Shown: positions 47,697 through 59,887, counted from the stretch's first letter. The stretch: 64,000 nt of DNA from Glebionis coronaria (GCA_025667525.1 CM046876.1:571699469-571763468), one strand, 5' to 3'. Made by a program: numbers and translations. The notes: generated by a model not told the origin, from the letters alone.

Positions 47697-50600
47697 ATGG
47701 ATTCTACTGCCGAATATCGTGTGACGAACAACAACATAATGGTGGCGGGTAACAAAGAGAGACCACCAATGCTTGTATCTGGTCGGTATGCTCAATGGCA
47801 ATCACGTTTCATACGATATCTTGATACAAGACCTAATGGTGATGCCTTGAGGAAATGTATTACTCATGGACCATATATATTTAAGAAGATCTCAGTTCCT
47901 CCAAGAGCAGCCACAGATACTACTGATCCAATACCTGCAAGTGAACGTGATGAAACAAGAGCTGATCCCACACCTGAAAATTGTGCTTGGCATGATGCGG
48001 AGAAGGAAGCCATCTATATGGTTTTAAGTGGGATTGGAGATGATATTTATTCCACGGTTGATGCATGCCCTACAACACATGAAATGTGGACTGCTATTGA
48101 ACGCTTGCAACAAGGAGAATCACTCAACAAACAAGTTGTCAAAACAAAATTGTTTTGGAATTTTGGCAAGTTTACTTCAAGGGATGGAGAATCAATTGAC
48201 TCTTACTACTCCAGGTTTTATAAGATGATGAATGACATGACAAGAAATAATCTGCAAGTCTCCACCATGCAAGTCAATGTCCAATTTCTTCAACAACTTC
48301 AACCCGAGTGGACACGGTTCGTCACTTTGGTGAAACAACAAGAAAAGTTAGACGAGGTCTCATATCATCGACTCTTTGACATCTTGAAGTAATTTCAGAA
48401 TGAAGCAAATGAGATTCGAGCTGAACGTGTTGCCAAGACGGCTAATCCACTTGCTTTACTGACTACCACTCAACATGTTCAAGATCCTCACTCTCGTGCT
48501 CCTAAGCCATACTCCAATACATCATCCTCACCACGATATTCCACATCATCCAAGTCTTCATCTTCCACAAAATCTCGAGGTAAAGCGCAAAGAGCACCAT
48601 CTGAGTCCTCATCTGAAGAAGATAGTGATGAAGACCAAGCTCAAAAGAACCGAGAGATGAAACAACAAATTGCTTACATAATGAAGACTTACAAGAAAAT
48701 CTACAAACCCACCAACAACAATCTTCGCACATCATCTAACACAAAGAACCGATATGTTGAGAGTCCTCCAAGGTATGACACACGTCGACGTGGTGAAAGT
48801 CCTTCTAGGTATGATCGACATAATCCAACGCATGTTGAGGGTTCTGCAAGATATGATCGACAAACTGCAAAGTATGATACTCAGAGGATTGCTGCTGCTA
48901 CTGGGAATAGGGAAACGGTTGGAAGTCAAGTGGTTCAGCAGGGCGGGATTCAATGTTATAATTGCCAAGGATATGGGCATATGGCAAAGGAATGCAGGAA
49001 GCCGAAAAGGGTTAGAGACTCTAGCTATCACAAGGAAAAGATGTTGCTATGTAAGAAAATGGAAGCAGGGGTTAAATTGTCAGCTGAGGAAGGAGCCATG
49101 CTTGATGATACTGATGATGAAGATTCTGATCAAGAGCTTGATGCACATTACTCGTACATGGCAAAGGTTGAAGAAGTTCTCAAAGTCACTGAAGATGACA
49201 ATGGTCCTATCTTTGACACTGAGCCAATCGATAAGGTACACACTACTGATGAATATAATGTGTTTGGTGATATTCCTGAGCATAGTGATCTACCCAATGC
49301 CATTAATGACACATGTATGATGGAAACGGTTGATAGAAATACCACACCCGATTCATCAGACATGTGCAATAATGAGTCTGAGGATGATCAACATGCAAAT
49401 GAATATGATGAAGAGGAACGTATTGCGCTTGCTAATTTAATTGCTACTTTACAAAAAGATGTCACTGAAAATAAAAAGAGTCAAAAGCAATTAAAGAAGG
49501 CAAACGCTACGCTCACTCAAAGCTTTGAAGAATGCAAAGCTGCTCTTATCAAATCTACTGAGATGACTGAAACCTATAGAGATGAGATCCTTCAGAAAAC
49601 CAAAGAGCTTGAGGGGTACAAGGGAAGTGCGTTAAAAAGTCAAAAGAACGATTTTGAAAACAAATATAATACAACTCTTGAGTTATTAGCTAAAGAGAAG
49701 CGTCAATATAATGTTTTCTTAATGGATGAACATCAAAAAACGTACCTTGCCAATACCAAAGTTAATGAACTTGAACAAAAGCTCTCTATGACCACTACTG
49801 ATTCTGCTAAAATTCTTGAGGATAAGAACCAAGAGGTAGATGCGTTAAAACAAGACTTCAAAAGTAGATATGATAAAGAAACTGAAAAGGTAACGAAATT
49901 AGAAGCACAAGTCGAATTTTTGAAGAACGTTGTTTATAAAACGCATGATTCTATACAATCTGTGATAATGTTGGAACCTCCTTTGATGTTTAAGGGTCAA
50001 GCTAGCTTTGCAAGTCCTGAGTACCTTGCCAAAGCTCAAGCTGCGAACCCGCATCTTTATCTTGATGAGACTGAAAGGACTGATCTTGATTGCATGCCTG
50101 TTAGTGCCAATAGTGAAGAGACTGCCCTTTGGGATGCTGATAGTCAACCACTTGTTAATAAGGAGTTTGTGAAACCTTATAATTATGCTTATGAGAATAG
50201 TCTTTATGGCCTGTTCAACAAACAAACTCAGAAAACTCGTGAGGAAGTGTTCTTAGAATGCAAACAAAAGAGAATTCAATGGAAGAAAGCATTTGCCCCT
50301 AAGAAATCTAATGTTTACAAATACATAAACTACCTCCCTCTAGATGAATCTAAAAGCAAGAGTAGGAAAACATTAGGTATTCTTAAACACCACATAGATA
50401 ATGTTAAATCTATTGTTGAAAGAGACTGGGCAAAACGTGAAAATACTGAGTGGACACGTCCGATTCCTCACGATATTACCTTGCTTGTCAAAGAACTCTT
50501 AATTCCAAACACGGCGTTGATTAAAGAAACTGTTCTTCAACTTGAGGAGTTCATTCGGACTGAAATGTTTGATGATTTAAAATATGTTGAATCTATTGAG

Positions 50601-52030
50601 AAACACATTGATGATCTTCAAATGGAGAAGTCTGATTTCTCAGATGAATATGATTTACTCTTGCAAGAATGCGTTTCTAAAGATGTTATGTGTGCTTATT
50701 TTACATCTTGTGCTGATATTGATGAATATTCTGAAGTTGCATGCCAATATCTTGATAAGATCAAAGAATGTGAACGTATTGAAATTGAGCTTTCGAAACG
50801 TAAAGAAAATGTTGACAAAAAGGCTTTTGAGTTACTTCAACACAAAACTGATTTCCTTCAAAAACATTGTCATTCACTTGAACTTGCTTTGCAAAAAGAT
50901 GTTGGTCGTTTTCCACATGATAATAAATTGCAAGAAAAACTTTCCCAAACATTTCGAGAAATGAATGAACAGAATTTGGAAATTAAAGGGTTGAAAGCTC
51001 AATTACAAGACAGGGACAGAGCGATAGCTGAGTTGCAGAAACTCATTGCTAAAATGGGTGGGAAAATTGTGGAACCTAGCATTAAGAAAAATGTTGTTAG
51101 ACAACCCAATGCCTCTAAAGAGAATAGATCCTCTATCTTGGGAAAACCATCTACTTTATCTAATTTCTCGTTTGCAAAACCTGTGTTTGCCCCCAAGATG
51201 GATGGAAAGGAAAGGTTACCACAAGCTCAACCCATAAGGAATCCTATAGCACCAAGCGTTAAGCACAATAATGTGATTAAACCAGGGATGTATAGAATGT
51301 CCACGAAGCCCACAAACAAAGATACTCACTCGCCTCAGACTTCTAGAAACACTAATATTCATGTGTCTTCTACTACAGGAATAGTCTCCACTACTAGTGT
51401 TAGCCGGCCTCAGCTTAAGAGCACTCAAGAGAATGATAAGGTCTGGAAACACAAGAATCAAGGGAAGATGAAGCAAGTAGAAGAACACCCTAGGAATATG
51501 AATGTTTTTAAGTATAAAAAGTCTGTTATCGCATGTAATGACGATTTGAATGCTGTGAATGATTTGAATGCTATGAATGTGAAATTTGTTTGTGTCAAAT
51601 GTGGCAAGTGTGCTAATGCTAATCATTCTATGTGTGCTATAAATAAAGTCAAAGGCGTAGATACTAGAACTAAGAAGCAAGTTGCAATGCCTATTAGAGC
51701 TAGTAAACCCAAACGCAAAGTAAACCATTCTGGTGCAATCCCCACTAAGAATAGTAATGCATCAGACTCCACCACTAAGAATCCTAGAAGCAAAATTAAG
51801 GAATTATATGAGTCTGCTAGCAAGTCTTGGAAATGGTGGTTTGCTAATCAATGTCCTCCCGGATATAAATGGATGCCTAAAGTTAGGACAGAAAATGTGA
51901 AAACAAGTGTTAGTTTGCCTTTAAATGTTGATAAGGACACTAATGATTCTACTATCACAACTACTGTGATATCCAATTTAGCAAATGCTCCATCATGTTC
52001 TAACTCTTCTGCAGGTGATACAAATAATTC
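47697..52030 (+). pseudogene. Element F gag with very long coiled-coil region
   Basis: ATG at 47697. A UBN2 capsid domain (residues 60-230) is followed by a TAA at 48390 in otherwise open frame. A serine-rich linker, RYD-rich repeats and the knuckle CYNCQGYGHMAKEC (near 48954-48995) follow. About 900 residues then consist mostly of acidic and coiled-coil segments (for example 49420-49940 and 50500-51060). A second cysteine cluster CVKCGKCANANHSMC lies near 51591-51636. The frame goes on to 52091 but must give way before the protease, which is one base out of register. Ordinary copia gags are a few hundred residues, so this is strongly enlarged. Confidence 0.88.
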
Positions 52031-55000
52031 TCTTCATAATGGACTCCGGATGCACGAAGCACATGACGGGGAATCTCAAGCTTCTAATTAACTTCGTGGA
52101 TAAGTTCCTAGGTACGGTCCGATTCGGAAATGATCAATTTGCACCGATCCTAGGATATGGAGATTTGGTTCAGGGGAATATCACGATTAAAAGGGTATAC
52201 TACGTCGAAGGGCTCAATCACAATCTTTTCTCGGTTGGTCAATTCTGTGATGCGGATTTGGAAGTTGCTTTCAGAAAGAAGACATGTTTTGTTCGTGATT
52301 ATGATGGGAATGACTTACTTACCGGTACACGGGGTACTGATCTTTACACAATTTCACTTCAAGACACCACTTCATCAACTCCAATTTGCTTCATGGCTAA
52401 AGCTTCAACGACTCAGGCATGGTTATGGCATCAACGTCTTTCTCATCTCAACTTTGATAACATTAACTTGCTTTCCAAGAAAGATATTGTGAGAGGCCTT
52501 CCAAGCTTGAAATTCATCAAAGATCATCTTTGTTCTCCTTGTGAAATTTGTAAAGCTAAACGAAGTAGCTTCAAAACAAAGACCACACCAAGCTCAAAAG
52601 GACGGTTAGATCTTCTTCACATGGTTCTGTGTGGTCCCATGCGTGTTCAGAGTATCAATGGAAAGAAATATATTCTGGTAATTGTCGATGATTACTCAAG
52701 GTACACATGGACTCACTTCTTGAGGTCCAAGGATGAAACACCCGACGTTCTCATCAGCTTCCTTAAATTGATACAACGTGGTCTTCAAGCTCAAGTTAAA
52801 TTGGTTCGTACTGACAGAGGTACAGAATTTTTGAATTCAACACTGAGGAAGTATTTTGAAGCCGAAGGGATTGAACATGAAACATCTATTGCTCGAACAC
52901 CCGAACAAAACGGCGTTGTTGAAAGACGAAACCGCACTTTGGTTGAATCTGCTCGAACATTATTATCCGCTTCAAAACTCCCACTGTACTTTTGGGCCGA
53001 AGCCGTGTCTACCGCATGCTACACACAAAACCGCTCCTTAATGATCCCAAGACACGAAAAGACACCATATCACATAATTCATGATCGAAAACCTTCACTC
53101 AAACACCTTCATGTTTTTGGATGTACTTGTTACATTATTCGAGATGGTGAGAATTTGGATAAAATGAAAGAGAAAGGTGATGCATGTATTCTTGTGGGAT
53201 ATGCAACTCAGTCCAAGGGGTATAGAGTGTACAACAAGAGAACAAAATTGATAGTCGAAATTATTCATGTCAGATTTGATGAATTACAAGAGATGGCACT
53301 TGAACAAAACAGTTTAAGTCCCGATCCACAACGACAAACGACTTCCGTTCACAACCGCACGGAACTCGAAACTCAAGACCACAGCAATGAACCGTCCAGT
53401 TCAACGCTGGTTCCAGAAAATGTTCCTAGAGCTGATATGACAGCCGACACGACCATTGAAGAGTTGGAAATGTTATATGGACCAATGTATGATGAATATT
53501 TCACGGGGGAGAAACACGTTGTATCGAAGTCTTCCGCTGTCACTCATGATAAGAATGATGATACCGATCATCGTCAACAACCGGATACAACTTCATCTAC
53601 TTCAACACGGGTTGCTGCAGATTTACCTCCTCAGAATATCACTTCAACAATCGATCCTACAACATCCACAACTACTGTCATTGCTCCAGAGAACACAAAT
53701 CAAGCAGACAATGCATCATCTGACGAAGACGAATTTATCAACCCATTCGATACACCGGTACACGAAACTGGAGAGTCTTCTACTCGCCATGTTGATCCGT
53801 CAAATATGCATACGTTCTACCAACGACATCCTTCAACACATCATTGGACCCGAGATCATCCTTTGGTTCATGTAATTGGAAACCCTTCACAGCCCGTTCG
53901 TACAAGACGACAGCTTCACACCGATGGCGATGTTTGTATGTTCGCACTCGCCGTGAGTTCAGCCGAACCGAAAAACATCAAAGAAGCCTTGGCTGATCAT
54001 GCTTGGATTGAATCGATGACGGATGAACTTCAACAATTTGAAAGACTTAAAGTCTGGGAACTTGTTGACAGACCATACGATGTAACACCATTAAATCTTC
54101 GATGGATCTAGAAAAACAAGATGGATGAAGAGAACACGATCATCAAGAATAAATCTAGGCTAGTGGCTAAAGGGTATGGACAGAAAGAGGGTATTGATTT
54201 TGAAGAATCATTTGCACCAGTAGCTCGAATGGAAGCGGTCAGGATTTTCCTTGCTTATGCTGCACATAAGGGATTAATCGTTTATCAAATGGACGTAAAG
54301 ACGGCGTTTCTTAACGGTCCTTTGAAGGAAGAAGTTTATGTCACGCAGCCGGAAGGATTCGTCAATCTTCATTATCCTGACAAGGTGTATCGTCTCCACA
54401 AAGCACTATATGGACTCAAGCAAGCTCCAAGGGCGTGGTACGACGAGCTCTCGAAATTTCTGGTCTCCAAAGGTTTCTCAAAAGGTTCCATTGATTTAAC
54501 TTTGTTCACTTATAAATATGGGGATGACATTCTGCTTGTGCAAATTTATGTTGATGACATTATTTTCGGGTCTACAAACCCAAAACTTTCAAAATGGTTT
54601 GAAAAAGTAATGCACAACAGATTTGAAATGTCTATGATGGGCGAACTAAAATTCTTTCTAGGAATTCAAGTTCACCAATCCCCAAGTGGTATCTTCATTA
54701 ACCAAGCTAAGTATTGTCAAGAGATAATCAAAAAGCATGGTATGACATCATGTGACCCCGTTGGGACACCATTATCAACCACATCCATAGATGCTGATTT
54801 GGAGGGATTACCCATAGATCAAACGAGATATCGTTCCATGATCGGGTCCCTTATGTACTTGACAGCGAGCAGACCTGATATACATCATGCTACATGTTAT
54901 TGTGCACGATATCAAGCACGACCCACTGAAAAGCACCTCAAGGAGGTTAAACGGATCTTTCGGTACCTTAAGAATACCATTCACATGGGACTCTGGTATC

Positions 55001-55527
55001 CGAGGGAAACCGGTTTCTTTCTAACGACCTATTCAGATTCTGATCATGCAGGGTGTCTTGATACACGTAAAAGTACTTCTGGTGGTGCACAATTTCTAGG
55101 TCAAGACAAGCTTGTGGGATGGTCTTCCAAGAAGCAGGATTGTACGTCACTTTCATCAGCCGAAGCGGAGTATGTGTCTCTATCTGCGTGTTGTGCTCAA
55201 GTTCTTTGGATGAGAACACAACTCACAGATTATGGCTTCTATTTTGATAAAGTACCTATGTACTGTGACTCAAAGTCGGCCATAGCCATCTCCTGCAATC
55301 CGGTTCAGAATTCCCGCACGAAGCACATTGATGTCCGATATCACTTCATTAAGGAACAAGTTGAAAGAGGTATTGTTGAATTATACTTTGTTGGAACTGA
55401 TTACCAATTAGCTGACTTGTTTACAAAAGCTCTTTCGAAAGAGAGGTTTGCGTATCTAGTTAGGCAAATTGGTATGAGATGTTTGACTCCAGCAGAACTG
55501 GAGGTTCTGGCAAAGAAGCCTGCTTGA
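52031..55527 (+). pseudogene. Element F pol: protease, integrase, RT and RNase H
   Basis: Protease motif MDSGCTKHMTG starts at 52039. Integrase has HQRLSH and CSPCEIC for zinc. Its first catalytic Asp is replaced: HMVLCGP has Val, codon 52624-52626, where E and C have HMDL. The second Asp (RTDRGTEF) and the Glu (VVERRNRT) are present. A linker rich in Thr, Ser and Asp follows. A TAG at 54109, where a Trp codon is expected, interrupts the frame at the RT start. After it the frame is open to 55527 with [18 protein letters not shown] and RNase H motifs SDSDHAG and STSGG. RT-RNase H looks intact in itself. Confidence 0.93.
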
Positions 55528-58074
55528 TTCATCTATCAAACATCTACCTGTAAATATTAATCAAAAAGCAAAATACAAAAGTAAAAAATCTTTGATAATC
55601 CAAAAATATTCTTCTCGACATGTCTTTCAGTATCGATAATATGGACGTACCTAGAAATGTCGCTCAATAACGACACGGGTGTGTACATAAAGCTCGAATG
55701 AAAGTTGTAAATATTTTTCAAAACATGTCATTTCTATCTTTTCAAAAGGAAATTGTCTATTTTGGACAATATTTCCAACAACGGGTAGAGCAATCTATCT
55801 TGGGTTGAGCTTGTCACAAAACATTCAACGTTTTGAGCTCAACACAATGGCTTGTAATCACTTTCAGATTGCAACCCGGATCTAAATTCACGGGGGAGTG
55901 TACGCTTTTGTACTCTTACCCTTAGCAAAAGAAGTTAAATCTTCTTACACTTGAGTGGATTCTTCAAGACATTCAAAGTCTATGAACTCAAGTTTATGCT
56001 TTAGAAAAACCTTTTCGTCAAAAAGAATTGATTTTTCAAAAAGCGTTGAACACAATTTTTTCAAGAATTTCTCATTGATATTCAAAATCTTTCAAAAATT
56101 GTGTGTTCAACAACTCCTATCCTCAAAAGTTTAATGTGGATCAAATCCTCGTAATGACAATTCCATTGGATCAATTTTGAGGGGGAGCATTTTTAACTTC
56201 ATGCAAAAGATTAACACATCTTTCTCCTAGAGATTTCAAGACTATTTTTTCAAAATATATTTTAATCAAATTTGGTATCTCTAATATCAAAAGATTTTAT
56301 ATATTAGAGATAGGGGGAGAAAATGTGATCTAATATAAGACTCAAGCACTTTAACTCTTACCCACATGCGCAAAATGTTTACTTAAATTCTTTCTCATTT
56401 TAATGCACATGTGAAGGGGGAGTTTTTCTGAAACGACAAAACTAGCAAGGTGTTAAATGTTTTTCAAACACTTTGTTAGAATTTAAAGTGGTTTTCATGG
56501 TTACGATCAAATACCCACAACATCTTTAATTCATGACGTTATTGGTGTCAAAAGGGTGGTTAGGTTTAAGTCCTATGATCCAACCAGAACCGGAGGAATC
56601 TTCCCAGGGACAATCCAATAGATTATTAGAAGTCCTTAGGAAAGATGGAGTAGAATGTGAACGTAGCAGAATGCCGACTAAGTATTGATGCTAGCACTGG
56701 AACAATCACAACAAGGTGCTAGTAATGATGTCTTGGTAAGCATTGAAGGGGTTGAAGAATGAAAAAGAAATGTAAGGATAAAGGGTCTAAAGAAAGAAGC
56801 CCTCCATACAACTTAGGCAGAAACCGGGTCAACTCATCATGAAGACAAACTCATCATGGACCCAGTGATGTGAAGCACAACCCTTTCCTAGCTACTCAGA
56901 CTTCTCTCAAAAGAAGTTTGTTTTATTGTCACGGAGATCAACACGACTTCTATTGACTTTCTCACTCCGAGATTGTTGATATTGAATAGGTGGCATCTGC
57001 TCCAGCCTCCGACCACTAAAAGTGCACAAATCGAGTCTAGAGCCAAGAGATCAATCAAATCTCGTTAGGACACACGGATGAAGATCAAGAGAGTCCTACG
57101 CTATATCCTTGTGATATTGCTAGAACACTTAGAGTGATACTACTTAGTATTCACAATGAGGAGTGGAAATCCTTCCAATGTTAACATCAAACAGCACTGC
57201 GGTAGGTCATATGCAAGATTCTTTATGAATTGAACATATGTAAAACTGAAAAGCAACAGTGGTTTGATTCTGAATTGATTCAAACTCGTTTCAGGTTTCT
57301 ACGCAATATCTTTATGGTCTTGCCAGAACATTCAGAGTGATATTCATTAATATTCACAGTGACGAATGGAAATCCTTCTAGCGTCAACATCAAACAGCGC
57401 TACGGTAGGTGACTTGTGAGATTCTCATGAATCAAACTTGTGTCAACTGGAAAGCAACAATGGTAAGATTCTTAATGAATCAAACTTGTTCCAGGAATTT
57501 GAATTGACGACTTTAATCAAGCGGATATTTATCCAATTGATTCACTCTTTATGTTCGCAGTCTTGCTTTGAGACGGTCGAGTAAAGAGAACGGCTAGTAC
57601 AGCCGCGAAACCCTGTCAAGGAGATTCTTAATTGAATCTACCTAATCACATGTACGGTATTTAATATCGTATAACGGTCTTCACCGACCGGAGGTAAAAC
57701 ACTACCGATTTAGGACGAATGTCAAAGCCATTCAGTCCGTGTCTATGTTTTGTCTCAAGAAGGTGGCGTCACGGTGTACTCAGCAAAGTCAAAGATTCAC
57801 AACCACATATTCATGCCCAAAGACTTATCCAACAATTGATAGTGTGAGCATGTGGATAAAGACACAAGATCACAAGATGGCAAAGACAAGTCAAGAATGA
57901 TTGGAAGATCTCAAGACTTAAAGACAAAGTCGAAAGACAACGACAAAGGCTCAAAGATCACAACATGAAGGAACAAAACTACTGTTACACGTTCAAGACT
58001 CATTTATGACGAAATTCATAAATCTCCATTGGAATCCAAATATCAAAGAGGAATGACCTCACATTGGGGGAGAT
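55528..58074 (+). other. Element F 3' region with repeated polypurine tracts
   Basis: 2.55 kb of non-coding DNA. GGGGGAG occurs at 55892, 56181, 56313, 56416 and 58066; the last is the tract beside the LTR. Two tandem 200-bp units are at 57095-57295 and 57296-57495. Hairpins lie at 57654-57670 and 57675-57690. Order and spacing match the 3' region of E. Confidence 0.82.
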
Positions 58075-58455
58075 TGTTAGCCTCAAAATATTGAGTCAAA
58101 CAAGAATGTTCGGTCATAGGTTTCTATTGTAATATTTATTAGAACGTTGTAATAAGTAGTTATTTAGTCGTGGTTTACGGGCTTGGATTTAAACTAATTA
58201 AAGTCCAAACAAAACAAGCCCGGCCCAATATATAGTCCATTAAAGCCCGCATGTGGGTGGACTATATATACTACCCTCCTAGCATGTTAGGAGGGTGGAT
58301 GGTCATTTGTAACTTCTTTTCTTAATCTAATCTCACCAAGTTAATCATCTCTCTCTACTTTCTCTCACTACTTTCTCTCTCTAGGAATTCATCTCTTCTT
58401 CATCTATTTTCTTTCTTTATTCATTGCTTAATCATCACAAATATATGGGACTACA
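58075..58455 (+). repeat. Element F 3' LTR
   Basis: Near-identical partner of 46458-46840. It ends GACTACA and is followed at once by CTTTC (58456-58460), the gypsy target duplication. Confidence 0.93.
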
Positions 58456-58967
58456 CTTTCGAACCATCCTCCAGCTGCTCCATCCAATGTCTGTTGGAAG
58501 AATCTACACCATACCGGCATGGGCCATTCTCCCGAGTTGGCTGCACCGGCGACACGTGTTATATGATCATTCGGATCTGTGGCTCCGGTATACAACTTCA
58601 GTGTTGCCGGAAGGATGTGTTTTGGTGATGAGAATTGAATATTCTTCCTGGTAAACGGCGAGGAGACGACATCCTTGAATGGTTTTTGTAACTCTTCAGC
58701 TGACATGTCAGTAGGTTTGTGAGTTTTTGCAGTTTTAGATCTTTCCCTATGAGTATCCCGCGGCTCTTCGTCGAAGACCAACTTCATTGGCATAAGAGGT
58801 TCTTTCCCAACGACGTTATAACGTCCGACCAAATTCCAAAACTCACTCACACTATCAAGGATTTTCTGCTGTAACGTGGAAGGCGTTTCTGTCTCTCCTC
58901 CTCCGGTGGTATTATCATGCTCTGGTGAAATGGTTAAAGGAGACCCGCTCCCCGAAGGCCCCGACAT
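58456..58967 (-). pseudogene. Element G gag, N-terminal part
   Basis: ATG at 58967 on the minus strand. An acidic, flexible N-terminus (MSGPSGSGSP...) leads to a segment with SSPFTRKNIQFSSP and then the start of the gag domain (YTGATDPNDHI, FFQQTLDGAAGGW). It is cut at 58456 by the E-F insertion and continues at 37283. It ties the right block of G to the left block. Confidence 0.88.
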
Positions 58968-59019
58968 TGTTAGCTAGTTGGAGATTCGAGTTTAGAGTCC
59001 TACGGATTGCGCCAAATTT
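58968..59019 (-). promoter_or_regulatory. Element G leader and primer region
   Basis: Only about 50 bp separate gag from the LTR. The complement next to the LTR reads AATTTGGCGCAATCCGTAGG. The TTGGCGC start is like gypsy primer sites, but I cannot name the tRNA. Confidence 0.5.
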
Positions 59020-59887
59020 TGAAACAAATTTCCGCACGCACTTGGCCCGAGGATATTAAGCTTCGGTCTCGTGTATAGTATGCTTGTAGGATTGGCCTAC
59101 CCTGCAATGATAGAACCCACGTTAGCTCGCCCCAGGTATGAACCCGAGACCAAGCTCCGGTGTGAGAGTAAGTAACTATCACAGGAGTGGTATCCGGTGT
59201 GGAATACCGAAGGAATACTATTAAGTAGAAGTAAATGTGATGTACTGTGTGTTGTTGTGTGTAGTAAATGCCTTTAGGGAATTTATACCCAAAGTTAAAG
59301 CATACATGGATGTGTAGTCATGTTATCAAGACATGCACCATGAACAGTTACTTGTGGTCAGAAACAGTGTAAAGCAGGAGGCGGTTTATGGCTGGATCCA
59401 TTGGATAAAACCTTGCCTGTTGGGTAAAACAAGGTCTCCCAAGATATGGGGGATCTTGTCTGCTGTCTCTCTCCTACGTGGCAATTGCTTCGACGATAGT
59501 GTCATGCCTTCGGCCATATGCCGGAGACATACGCGAACATGTCCCCCCAAGTATTAGTTCATTATGATTATGATGGACTGATACTTTAAGTAGTTTCGTC
59601 GTTATTTTTTATCCGCTGCTGATCATTGAACTGTTCTGCTTTCTGAACCGGTTCGAGTCTGTTTCCTTTTTGGACCCCCTCTTTTCTTTAGTGGGATCAG
59701 GGATGATGCCACGTGTCCCGCACTTTTAAATTCAATGGTGGATCCTTGTCCTCGTGATTCGCAAGTAAATAGTGTCGCATCGTTTTCTTCGCCTATACCC
59801 CCTATATATATAGATGCTATCCATTTTGATCTCCTACCGTTTTCGCCGTTGTTATTTTCTTCGTTCCTGATTCCTTCTCGTTATTCA
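59020..59887 (-). repeat. Element G 5' LTR (LTR2)
   Basis: About 868 bp, matching 28476-29341. It also serves as the 3' LTR of the G-like fragment to its right, because 59888-60140 matches the 3' internal region at 29342-29597. Confidence 0.78.

Larger units (their letters stand above)
46458..58455 (+). mobile_element. Element F: young 12-kb Ty1/copia retrotransposon
   Basis: 11,998 bp with LTRs of 383 bp (46458-46840) and 381 bp (58075-58455). By eye the LTRs differ at about four positions plus one 2-bp indel, the least of any pair here. Order: LTR, tRNA-Met primer site, repeat-rich leader, gag with a long coiled coil, pol, 2.5-kb 3' region, polypurine tract, LTR. It is related to E by leader phrases, pol and 3' modules. 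The left flank is ATCCT of the E LTR, but the right flank is gypsy CTTTC, so its own target duplication is not preserved. Confidence 0.93.
28476..59887 (-). mobile_element. Element G: Ty3/gypsy retrotransposon, Tat/Retand type, split by E and F
   Basis: Minus-strand gypsy element with LTRs of about 866 bp (28476-29341 and 59020-59887). Its gag is interrupted by 37284-58455. Order on the minus strand: 5' LTR, primer region, gag, protease, RT, RNase H, a second archaeal-type RNase H, integrase, a tandem repeat, an antisense gene, 3' LTR. Domain order RT-RH-IN is diagnostic of gypsy. The second RNase H, the 3' tandem repeats and the antisense ORF together point to the Tat clade (established for Ogre and Retand relatives). 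Without the insertion G would be about 10.2 kb. Confidence 0.9.
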
